DNA of 64,000 nucleotides, taken from assembly GCF_000787575.1 (NCBI RefSeq), contig NW_012236531.1, positions 1,325,396-1,389,395 on the forward strand, given 5' to 3'. This DNA comes from Acytostelium subglobosum LB1. Its lineage: Eukaryota; Evosea; Eumycetozoa; Acytosteliales; Acytosteliaceae. Numbering within the stretch: the first letter of the stretch is position 1; each line of letters starts with the position of its first letter. The translations under genes and the position numbers were made by a program. The notes under the pieces were generated by a model. That model was not told the origin of the DNA. It did no database searches and worked only from the letters and a program-made list of their open reading frames with translations. Below are positions 33,935 through 43,970 of this stretch, piece by piece.

Positions 33935-34910
33935 TATTATTACTATTTAAATATATATATATATATATTAATAAATTAAAGATAAAATAAAAAAAATAAT
34001 ATTATTGTTATTTGTTTGAAAAGAATTTATATATTTGATTGATTGATTATTGTTGAACGTATGATTGAGATAATAATAGTATTTATAGATCATGATTGAC
34101 GAAGTATGGTATTGACTTCGGTGGTATGGGTTGGCTGGTCCATCGTTGCCGTGATGCTAGTTTGTTCAAACCAAACCACACGAAAGATAGATTAAAGGTT
34201 CTTAATTTGGTCTTGGAAGTACTCGCAATGACATCCAAGCTCATTGTTTTCCCACACTGGACCTGAAAACCAACCCCCACCGCCATCCTCACGACTTGTC
34301 TTGGACCAGACCCTAAACCAAAAAAGGAAATGATAATCTGGCACTGCTCTGACGAATAACGAGTGGTGATAAGAAGTGTGGGTGAGTGCGACGTTCATCT
34401 CATAATCAGAAGAGAACTTGTAAGTAAACTCGATAGGATGATGTTGTTGGGTAGGTTCGTTAGATGGTTGGGCTTGAAGGAAAGTCAGTTGTTCCATACC
34501 TCACTCACTCAATCATCCAATCATCATCATCATAGTTCTTTAAGATCAAGAATATTAATTCAATTAATTTATAGATCACTATTCCGAGCGTCTTACTCTT
34601 TGTGATCTTCTAAAACACCATAATGACATTCAATTTATAAACGACTCCATCCAATCATCGTCATCCTTGTTTTAAAGTTGCGAAAGGCCATGTTTAAATG
34701 TAAAGATACACTAGTATAAAGGACTAAGTGAAAGGGTAAGGACAAGTGAGGGCAAGGGCAAGGGCAAGGGCGAGGGTGAGGGTAAGGGCGAGGGCAAGGG
34801 TTAGGGTACAAGTTTTGAAACACCCACCCTGAATGAAACGATGAGGTGAAGTTGAATTTGATATGAATGCAATACTCACTTGTTTCATTGAAGTGCAAGG
34901 ACAAAGAAAG
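33935..34910. other. Divergent intergenic region abcG / CNOT10
   Basis: This 976-base region has AT-rich promoter sequence next to abcG (33945-34050), then a less AT-rich block (34083-34500) with a 101-codon minus-strand frame, then a G-rich hexamer tract (34747-34806). The plus strand has an intron-end-like motif CTCACTCACTCAATC...CATAG at 34499-34536, so an unrecognised small gene or 5' leader exon is possible. See findings. Confidence 0.4.
34747..34806 (+). repeat. G-rich, telomere-like degenerate hexamer tract (GGGCAA/GGGCGA/GGGTTA)
   Basis: About ten consecutive hexamers of the form GGG-N-N-A/G (GGGCAA, GGGCGA, GGGTGA, GGGTAA, GGGTTA) occur on the plus strand. The regular GGG every six bases would permit G-quadruplex folding. 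The tract lies about 105 bases upstream of the chosen CNOT10 start. Confidence 0.85.
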
Positions 34911-37634
34911 ATGGATGAACTACATAGTATAGCTCAGAGTGCTGCAGCACACTTTAATAATAGACAGTATGATAAGTCTTATCAACTATTCCTCGATATA
35001 AAGAATAGATCGCCACAACAAACGCCGAGCAAAGAGGTCTTGATGAACTTGGCCATTACAGACTACTATCAGAACAATTGTGTAGACCCTAACAAGTTAA
35101 TGGATGATCTGGCAAAGATCAACACTCCCTCAACATCATCATCATCAACTACAACAACAACAGCATCAACAACTGATACATCATCGTCTGCAACCAATAC
35201 ACCAACATCACCAAAGGATCTTCATCAACAACACCAACACCAACAACAACAACATGCTTCAAGTGATAACTCTCCACCTTCATCATTGGCCAACTCAACA
35301 GATGCCCTAGACTTGGATAATGATCAGGCGATGGTTATATATAATCAAGCGGTGCTATATAACTCACTGCGACAGTACGGTCAAGCCTACAACAACCTCG
35401 AGACACTATTTCAGAACATACTATTCCTCGATGACTACGTGGCCATACGCATCTGCTTCCTGATGGTCAACATTGGCATCACCCTGCAGCTCTACGACAA
35501 GGCCTACACCGTGCTCTCCTATCTGGAACAGAACTTCTCGCATCTCTACCTCAGCAAGGACAGTGTCGACACGCAACAGGCAGGATTGCAAGCGATCAAT
35601 GAAGGTGGCGGTGGCGGTGGCAGTAGTAGCGAACAGCATTCCAACAACAACAACACACACAAAGAGTCAACAGAGAGTACCAATGATGATACCAACTCTA
35701 CAGCGTCATGGAGCAACACATTGATGACTCCATTCGAGTACCGCTTCCTGATACACTTCTACAAGTCCAAGTTGTACCTTCTATCCAACGAGCATCATCA
35801 CATGGCCAAAGAGGAGATCAATCAAGCAATCTCGCGAGCAATGAAAGTACGTCCCCACTCACTCACTCACTCGCTCAATCAATCAATCAATCAACTAACA
35901 TACCTACCTTACTACCTTAGATTAACTACAAGCTACTACCAGCATGCTACTTGCTCAAGTCAAACTATTACAATCTATGTGGAAACGCCACAAAGACAGT
36001 GAGACTGTTGAATCAAAGCAAGGACAGCCAGCAGTCACCATCAACTCCAACGACGTCATCAGGGTCTTCTGCATCATCGACTACAACAGCCGACCCTGCT
36101 GCTGATAGTGCCACAATGGTCAAGCCACTATCATTTGGAATCGATCTCCAGATTGAAGACATCACGCCACACGTCTTCTTCAACAACGTTGGATGCATGC
36201 ACTTCAATCTCAACCGACAACATCCATCGATATTCTATCTGACCAAGTCGCTGCAGGAGCAGTCACCGGCAGCCGGCCAGCCATCCTTGGCCAAGACAGA
36301 AGCATTCTACAATCTTGGCGTCATACTGTTGCTCTCTGGCAATGCCGAGCTGGCGTTCTCGTGTCTGCAAGAGGCGTGTATGGTCCTGCACAACAACCCA
36401 CAGGTCTGGCTACGATTGTCCGAGTGCTGTATCCTTGCACATCAAAAGAAAGCGACTGAGGAACAACAGGCACATCAGAGCCTGACTCTGCTGGACAAGG
36501 AGGAGCACAGTCGACGCATACTCTTGCCAACTACCAGCGGTCTGCACCAGGGACTGCAAATCGAGGACAGCGACGTCCAATCCACTCTTGGCGATGAGTC
36601 CAATGAGTCGGTCAGACTTGGAACTCTGTCACTCGAGTTTGCTGCCAAGTGTCTCAGGAACGCCCACTACCTCCAGGCCAAGGTTCTAAAGTCCCTCAAG
36701 TCGCCCAAGACGCTAAAGTCTGCCATGTCCTCCTCGTCATCACCGCCATCGACTCCACCACTCACATCAACATCGACGGCGCCTGCACAACCCTCCTCTT
36801 CGACATCAACATCCTCATCAACACCCGTCTCCAGCAGGGGTGGAGCAACTTCACCTAGCGTCGCCCAACTGTTCCACGCTCACAGCAACGAACTGATGCT
36901 GAGCATCCTGGCATCGCAAGCCTACATTGCACTGTGCACCAACAATCCAGTCGTTACATTGACTGCCACCAAGTCACTACTTAGTCTATGTGATGAAGTG
37001 TCCGCTAGCAATCAACAACAGCAACAACAGACATCTGTGTCAGGTGATCAATCATCAGTGGAGGCAATCAACAACAAGTTTAGATACTATGGACATATTT
37101 ATGCAGCTGAGGCCAGCATAATGTTGAATTGTCCAGACAAGGCCATCAGTTACCTCTCGCCCTCCTTCGTCGACTCAATCCAAGACAGCTCATTCCAAAG
37201 CCGGCTCAATCAAAACCCCATCACAGATACCATCTCTCCCAATGATCATAGAGCGTAAGTACATTACTTGGACACATTGATAGAATGTCCTCCGCTCAAT
37301 CACTCACTCAATCACTCGCCTCCGCCAACCAACCAGTGTCTTCTACCGAAACCTGGCAATAGCCTATTTATTAATGGATAACCTTGAGGGCGCTACACAG
37401 TGCATCACAACGATATTGAGCAACGATCAAACAAACAACAACAACAACAACAAGACAAAGATAACACTGCTACAGGTATACATTGAGTTAAGACAAGGTA
37501 ATGTGGCCAATGCCCTAAGCATCTTGGCCAGGGAGAGACCACTTCCAATACAACACTCATTGCAACAACAACAACAGCAACAAGCAGCCCAGCAGGCAGC
37601 CCAGGCGCAAGCGCAGCAGCAACAACAGGAGTAG
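34911..37634 (+). CDS. CNOT10: CCR4-NOT transcription complex subunit 10 (CNOT10), TPR protein
   Basis: Exons 34911-35846, 35921-37254 and 37337-37634 give 855 residues. I start at MDELHSIAQSAAAHF (34911) because AAAG precedes it and the upstream 16 in-frame codons from 34863 are not family-like. TPR-type helices are clear: ALLYNSLRQYGQAYNNLETLF-like repeats, ICFLMVNIGITLQLYDKA, HVFFNNVGCMHFNLNRQHPS, AFYNLGVILLLSGNAELAF, and PQVWLRLSECCILAHQKK. The YNN-GCIHF and WLRLAECCI blocks are diagnostic of CNOT10. In animals CNOT10 with CNOT11 docks on CNOT1 in the deadenylase complex. Long Ser/Thr/Gln/Asn inserts separate the TPRs, and the C-terminus is poly-Gln/Ala. AATAAA lies near 37680. Confidence 0.88.
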
Positions 37635-37894
37635 TAGTGGTCGTGACCTATGAGCTCCTCCTCATTTGATAAAGTTTGTAATAAAGCCTCATCCTCATCA
37701 TCCTCCATCCATCCAACATCCATCATCCCATCATCCTTGTTGTTGAATGTATGTATATATACCTGTGTTTATTCGATGTGTTTGTAATGTATTACTAGTT
37801 GATTAATGTATGTAATGAAGAGAGGGTCTACTATAGTACTGGGAGGGTTGATTATGTGCGCAGTTGGGCGTCAATGATGATGACCAATGATCGC

Positions 37895-38796
37895 TTAGTG
37901 CTCAGCCTCGTAGGACTTGATGATTGGGAGCTCCTCAAAGTTGTGCTCTGGCACTGGCAATGGGAGATGGTACTCCAATGAGGAATCTCCGTATGACAGG
38001 TCGTAGTTCTCGAGAACCTCCTTCTCTTGCTCTGGTGACAAGTTGTATCTGTATGAATGATTGATTGTGTGAACGCGTTGATGTCAGTCAGCTGATGACA
38101 TTCCGATCGATTGATAGCAATCCTGTATGTTCTGATTGATTGATTCGATTGATTACCTCTCAATGACGTGCTTGTTGTATTTGATGACGGCAATGTGGAG
38201 GAGTGGGTCGTCGAGGAGGGCATCGGGGACACCGGTGGCAGCGGACACCTTGCTTGGTGAGACGTTGTCATAGAAGGTGTCAAACTCTGCCATACCTGGG
38301 TAGATGTTGGCAGATCTCAACTGCTCGACTCTAACCTGTCTATCGGTTGGGTAGAGGAACTTGTTAAGGAATCCTCTTCTGTAATATATTCGAATCAAAT
38401 ATGTCATCATTGATTGATTGATTGATTGATTGAATGATTGATGATGGGTAGTGTATATATGTTAGTTATCTTTCTTCTTTCTTCCTGATCATCACCTATC
38501 GATAATCTATTGTCTTTTGTTCTTGAAAGTATCATCATGTCTGTTTGTCTGTTTCGTTGATTGAATGATTGATTGACCGAAATGATGAAATCGAATGAAT
38601 GATTGCTGTCACTGATCACTCTTCATTATCACTCATATATATTATATAATGGTGATCTGTTGTTGTTGTCATTGGTGTTCAATGTTCTACAACTCTTCGC
38701 CTCGATTCGATCACTGTATTTGATTTGATCCTACCTTTGGGTGCTGACAGCAGCAGAGGTGAAGACTCTGGAGACTGAACGGAATGAAGACAACAT
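37895..38796 (-). CDS. Small predicted mitochondrial protein, family not recognised
   Basis: Three exons (38796-38735, 38378-38157, 38048-37895) give 145 residues, with frame kept at AG|A in both junctions. The N-terminus MLSSFRSVSRVFTSAAVSTQ is Arg/Ser-rich without acids, a good mitochondrial presequence, and an RRGF sequence follows. The mature part reads FLYPTDRQVRVEQLRSANIY, ATGVPDALLDDPLLHIAVI and YNLSPEQEKEVLENYDLSYG, soluble and mildly acidic, ending SYEAEH. No Cys or cofactor motif is seen. The size, presequence and charged body suggest an accessory subunit of a respiratory complex or a matrix protein, but that is a guess. The 356-base first intron is the longest mapped in the window. 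Confidence 0.8.
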
Positions 38797-39380
38797 TCTA
38801 TCTATGTAAATGTATATATGTTTGTATGAAATTATAAAACAATAAGTTCGCAAGTAGTTGCTAACATGACAGTAGGGTAGATGCGCAGACTCACAACCAA
38901 GTGTGTGAGAGGTAGAGTGATCAGAAGTTAGTGAGAGTGAAAAAATAAATTATCAAAAAGATTCTAAAAATCGAAATGGGCGAAGTTCAAATAATGAGCA
39001 GTTTTGAATTCATGTGAGCGAACAGGGTTGAATGGAAGGATCGGGAAACCCTTATTAGGAATACGAACTTATCGGTGGTTGGTTCACCCTTTGTTTCATA
39101 TCTCGACGACCAAACACACACACTACAACGACCTACACAACAACCACAACAACAACATGAATGTCAGCTTGTGAACCATCCATCCATCTATCCATTCCAA
39201 CTTTGACACATCAAGTGCCTCATTCATTCATACATTCCATTCGATGATCATCACCTGACTGACACATTCTTACATACATACATACTTATACAAATACATA
39301 TTATATTACTTTACTTTACGTTACTTATACCAAACTACACTGCACCACAACAAACATAGTTCTTACAATTAATATAGACG
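38797..39380. promoter_or_regulatory. Divergent promoter region, mitochondrial protein / DUF1206-like gene
   Basis: This 584-base spacer has AT-rich sequence at 38800-38850. A less AT-rich stretch at 38985-39110 contains GGGAAACCCTTATTAGG. CATTCATTCATACATTCC and ACATACATACATACTT repeats then lead up to the plus-strand gene. No gene or known RNA is seen. Confidence 0.5.
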
Positions 39381-41274
39381 ATGGCAGTTGACGACACAAC
39401 TAATGTTGGCGATGTTGGTGGTGGTGATGGAAACAATAGCAATAACAGTAGCATCAACAACAGTATCAATAACATTATAAACAACAATAGAGATCAAATA
39501 ATAACAACAACAAATGAAGACAATGAACACGAAGAAAAGAATGATCAACATCAACAACCAGATGGTGTGTTACTTCGAAGTAATAATCACCTGCGAGTAC
39601 CAAGCGATGTGATCCAAATAGACTTTGTTTCAGATCCCACAATGAGCGAGGTCAACACCAGTACAGAACTACTCAAAGACTCTATAGGCGCATCAACTGG
39701 CATCTCAATGCCCTTCATGTCAAGTATGTCTTTCACTCATCACTCAAACACTCGTGCGCGAGTACTTGGAACACGTGACTCACTCAATCAATCAAACATT
39801 GTAGGGAGCGGGAATTCAATGACTACGAGCAACAAAGAGATTGATCAACAAGATGATATTAGTAGTACAGATAATATAAAGGATGTGGATGTGGATGTGG
39901 ATGATGAGGGCGAACATAGACATGCCGACTTATCAATGAATATGAATATACCTACTACTCCTGGAGAACTGAAGTTCTCTCCTGATACCGCCACCGAGGA
40001 ATCACAATCACAAACAGCTGTACAATATGGACCAAATCCACTGACGAGATCACAATGCAAGAAGTCTGGCAAGCTCAAATACCTCAAATATCTATTCGAT
40101 GAGAACAAATACCGACTGGACATTGTCAACAACAGGCGATTCTACCTTGCTGCACAAGTAATCACAAGGGTTGGATTCTTTTCAAAGTGTAAGTTTAGTT
40201 CATTCCTTGAGGCATGGAGCATGGAAGTGGAATGATCCCACTCACTCACTCAATCACTCACTCAATCAAATATATGTAGTCTTGTTGTACGCGACATTGG
40301 GTATCATATCTATTGCAGCGGCTGTGGATACGAAGAGACAACCACTTGGACCTGCCAGTGCCTTTGCAGAGTTGGAAGAGATGTTCAGTGGCGGTGTGAT
40401 ATTCTTGCTGATCATTGGTCTATGGTGCTATGGAGCAAATGGAATATTCTTTGTGGTCTTTGACATTGATCAACTAGGCAGAAAGACTGCTGGCGCAATC
40501 CTCAAGCGATTCGGTCGTGTCTTCTCATCCGGCTTCTACTTTGTGCTGGGTGTGGAGGCGGCGCGTGTGCTAGGCCACGTCAAGAAGGACAAGTCGGGCT
40601 CGGAGCAGATCCTCACATGGCTATACTCCTCGCTCGTGGGCAAGATCGTGGTGTGCGTGCTGGGCTGCCTGTTCTTTGTCGTGTCGATCGTGTACCTGGT
40701 CTACATCGTCAAGCCCGACAAGTTCAAGAAGGAGCTGTCCACCGAGCGCATGACCAAGGGCATGTATTTCACCGCGCTTGGCTTTGCAAGGATCGGCGCC
40801 ATTGGCCGCTCGATGTTCTTTGCCGCTTTTGGCGCCTGTCTCATCCAGGCCGTGGCCAAGATCAACAAGGGCGAGGAGGGCGACCCCTCGCTGCTCGGCT
40901 TCGAAGGTGTGTTCCGTGCCATCGCCAAGTTCAACTCGACTCTGCTCTTCATCATTGCTTCACTGGTCGTAGTATATTCATTCTGGTGTCTGTGGCTGAT
41001 GTTCTTTAGACGTCTGCCCGCGCATCACGATCCCAAGTACGCACAAGAGGTTGTGGGCACAGAGATCGATCCCAATCTGCGATTCCATGGCATCATTCTC
41101 AACATTCCAAAGAAGACCGTGGTCGATGAAGAGAACGACGCTGGAAACTTGGATGAAGATCAAGGAAACATTGAGTTAACTTCAAGAACACCTTCGCCTA
41201 CATCTACGGCAGCAGGTGTAAGGCAACAACAGACACAACAAGACGCACTACCACAGGCAACAATCACTTCGTAA
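39381..41274 (+). CDS. Multi-pass membrane protein with DUF1206-like triple repeat
   Basis: Exons 39381-40188 and 40280-41274 give 600 residues. Residues ~1-235 are Asn/Asp/Ser-rich and predicted disordered. Then three similar modules of paired membrane helices follow: ITRVGFFSKLLYATLGIISIAAAVD with GGVIFLLIIGLWCYG; FGRVFSSGFYFVLGVEAARV with VGKIVVCVLGCLFFVVSIVY; and FARIGAIGRSMFFAAFGACL with NSTLLFIIASLVVVYSFWC. The repeated '(A/G)RxGxxxxxxxxxxxG' opening and helix pairing fit DUF1206 (PF06724), a mostly bacterial family of unknown function. A long acidic C-terminal tail follows. A bacterial origin of the membrane part is possible but unproven. Confidence 0.7.
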
Positions 41275-41636
41275 CGAACGGACAACCTGCACTACACATA
41301 GTCCAGACATTCATACTGGACCGAACACATACACAAACATTCATTCATGGTGAACAGGATGGATGCCAAAAAGAGGTGGAGCATGCACATGACCATCGTC
41401 CTCTCACTTGGCGCCATGGAGGTGCCATCAGTGGGAAGGGCGTGGAATGGTCATGGTCCGTGACCAGCCAACCAATTTCAAGTTGGCGCCGACAAAGAGG
41501 AAGAGACCAAGTGTGACCACCCGCCTCCATGTACCAATGTACCTCTACTATTACTAAACAATCAAACAAAGTCATTCAATGTCTTTCATGTTGTTCAAAC
41601 ATCGTATCGTTCGTGTGTCTTCTTCTATTATTATTA
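41275..41636. other. Convergent 3' spacer with GC-rich block
   Basis: This 362-base spacer lies between convergent genes. Bases 41345-41540 are unusually GC-rich for intergenic DNA here and contain self-complementary pieces (TTGGCGCC twice, GGTCATGGTCCGTGACC). This could be structured 3' UTR. No gene is supported. Confidence 0.4.
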
Positions 41637-42206
41637 TTATTCTACATTGAGGTTGTTAACCTTGGTCTCCAATTGACCAATGATGTTTGAGTCCTCTGTC
41701 GTCTTTGATGATGGTGTCGTCTCGCTCGTTGATGTCGAAGTCGATGGTGTTTCGGCAGAACTTGTGATGGCTGCCTGTTGTGAAGATGAAGGAGCAACTG
41801 CAGACTCCTCAGCAGTCTTGAGCTCCACGTTTGAGTTATATCCATGTGCAGTGATGTCCCTCCAGGTTTCCTCAGGCTCGGACATTGATTGCATGCAGTA
41901 CATCTCGAGGAAGCCAGTGATGGTGAGCTCACCCTTGTCATTGCAACTGAATGCCTCTTGAATGGCATCGATAGAGTCCTTGTCGAATGGCTTGCCATTG
42001 CACTTTACAGCGAATTGATTCAGTTCAGCCAATGACAATGCGCCATCCTTATTTGAATCATAACGACCGAATATCTCTCTTAGAGCATCTTCAACCTTGG
42101 GCAAGAAGAAGTCATCATCATCATCCAACAGTCTAGGTATAACAGGTTTCTCCTTCTTTGTAATACCCTTTGTAACATTCTTGCTTCCCTTCTTCTTTCC
42201 TCCCAT
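41637..42206 (-). CDS. EF-hand calcium-binding protein
   Basis: Single-exon frame of 189 residues beginning MGGKKKGSKNVTKGITKKEK, a basic head that could be myristoylated at Gly2 or bind membrane. One canonical EF-hand loop is clear: DSNKDGALSLAE, with all calcium ligands, in FGRYDSNKDGALSLAELNQF near residue 52. A second hand (FSCNDKGELTITGFLEMY) is degenerate. The C-terminal ~75 residues are Ser/Thr/Glu-rich and probably disordered. A DDDDDFF acidic patch precedes the EF-hand. Function is not known; a calcium-sensing adaptor is the natural guess. It is divergent from the FMN reductase gene, about 900 bases away. Confidence 0.85.
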   Translation of the reverse strand: MGGKKKGSKNVTKGITKKEKPVIPRLLDDDDDFFLPKVEDALREIFGRYDSNKDGALSLAELNQFAVKCNGKPFDKDSIDAIQEAFSCNDKGELTITGFLEMYCMQSMSEPEETWRDITAHGYNSNVELKTAEESAVAPSSSQQAAITSSAETPSTSTSTSETTPSSKTTEDSNIIGQLETKVNNLNVE

Positions 42207-43105
42207 TGTATATGTATGTATGTATGTATCTATGTATGAACGATTATGTTCTATTTATTTGTATGAATGAAAACAAAGTGTCGTTCGTTTTTTCAAGATT
42301 GAATGTTTGATATATGATCATGTTTGTACTCAAGTGTCAGTTCAAAATATGTATCCCTCAAATATAGGATTAACTAGGCTGGTCCTGGACAGAAATGATG
42401 TAATGGTCGTCCCTGATGAATGTTGAGGAGTCGTCGACAACATTGATAACCCCTATATATCGAACTTTCGAGCGGCCTCAATAATATAATATAGATTAGT
42501 TTATTGGGTCCATTAAAATCAAGCTGCTTCATGCTTCGCCTTCAGGAACTCTTGGTACTCTACACTTAATAGTCTCAACTACTAGTAGTGATGTTAATTG
42601 AACGGAGTTGCACCTTACAAAACATTAAAGACGATACTATTTCTGCCAAAGGCGAGAGTACCAAGAGTTCCTGAAGGCGAAGCTTGAAGCAGCTTCATAT
42701 TCTTATTCCAAAGAGTATCACACATAATTTGTATTATTGAGCATCTCCCTCCGGAAATAATTAATAATAATGTTCCGGTAGATACTATCTAGGATAATCG
42801 ATCATTGTCAAACACTATACTTCGTTCTAGAGTGCCAAATTAGGTAAACCCACACCCAACAAACATTCTCTTTCTCATCAACCACACTTTCAATCGGCTC
42901 CAGAACCAACCCTAAAAGTATTCTTATCTATTTTGACCAATCTGTTTTGGTTCATACTTATGTATAAATAACAACCTTTGATCAAAGGTCATAATATCAA
43001 ATCAAAGTTAAATCAAATAATAATAATATTAACAATCATCAATAATATAAGGGATAAGTACATCTCAATAATATTTATTTAAAATAATTAATAATTATAA
43101 TAATA
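42207..43105. other. Divergent intergenic region, EF-hand / FMN reductase genes
   Basis: This 899-base AT-rich region contains both promoters and a striking 41-base inverted repeat (42521-42695, listed separately). Bases 42770-42800 carry a small CCGGAA...TTCCGG inverted pair. TATA-like TGTATAAATAAC lies near 42961 and an AATAATAATATTAAC run precedes the reductase ATG. No protein gene is seen. Confidence 0.5.
42521..42695. repeat. 41-base near-perfect inverted repeat with 93-base loop
   Basis: The left arm 42521-42561 and right arm 42655-42695 are reverse complements with one mismatch by eye. Read on the right-arm strand, both arms translate as EYQEFLKAK(H/L)EAA, which looks like an amphipathic helix from a real protein, and they are richer in GC than their surroundings. 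A transcript would fold into a long hairpin. Confidence 0.85.
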
Positions 43106-43767
43106 ATGTCGTCAAATAAATCATCAGTTGGAGTTATTGTTGGAAGTTCTCGTACTCAAAGAGTTGGAATGGCCATTGCCAAATGGTTCGTCGAAACTTC
43201 CAAACTTACTGATCAACATACAGTTGAGATTATTGATCTTGCCGAGTGGAACCTTCCACTTTATGACGAAGGTAAGTTTACAAACTTGGAATTATTCCAC
43301 AATCGTATATTCATTAACTCAAGAATTTGAATTCAGCCATGCCACCAATGATGTTAAAGGGAGAATATACTACTGAGGCCGGAAAGAAGTGGGCAGCAAA
43401 GATTGGATCTTTGGACTCGTTCATCATTTTGTCACCAGAGTATAATTTGGGATATCCAGCAGCTTTGAAGAATGCTATCGATTATCTTTATGGAGAGTGG
43501 CAGAAGAAACCAGTAATGGTAGTAACATATGGTTATAGTACTGGTGGTAGTTCATCAAATGATCAACTTGTACATATCCTATCTGGAAACAGTCCAATCC
43601 AGACCAGACTAACAACTACACGACCAAAGCTATTCCTATCTCGTGGAATGTATGATGAGAAGGGACAAGTCGCCAACTTTTCTATCTTTGACAAGCATCT
43701 AGAAGAGATCAAGCAAGCTGTCAACGAGTTCACAGAGTTGAACAAGACTCCTGTTATCTCTGCCTAA
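43106..43767 (+). CDS. NADPH-dependent FMN reductase family flavoprotein
   Basis: Exons 43106-43271 and 43337-43767 give 198 residues, the standard flavodoxin-like size. The N-terminal strand and phosphate loop GVIVGSSRTQRVGMAIAKW bind FMN phosphate. Other family marks are IIDLAEWNLPLYDE, FIILSPEYNLGYPAALKNAI (the conserved PEYN region) and TYGYSTGG. This places it in PF03358, with members such as chromate/quinone/azo reductases that use NAD(P)H to reduce FMN or quinones. The physiological substrate is unknown. Such proteins are often cytosolic homodimers or tetramers. AATAAA lies near 43789. Confidence 0.92.
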
Positions 43768-43970
43768 TATATATATCGATCAATCATCAATAAATTATTA
43801 CCATTTTTAGACTTATCTTCAAACACAATGTTGTTGAGTTCAATTTTCAAAAAAGTGTCAAAATGAGCTCAGAAGCTTGAAGTTTCATTCATTTCATTCA
43901 AACATCGAATATCTCTTTTTTTAACTTATACAAATAATAATAATACATATACTTACTCAATAGTAATATA

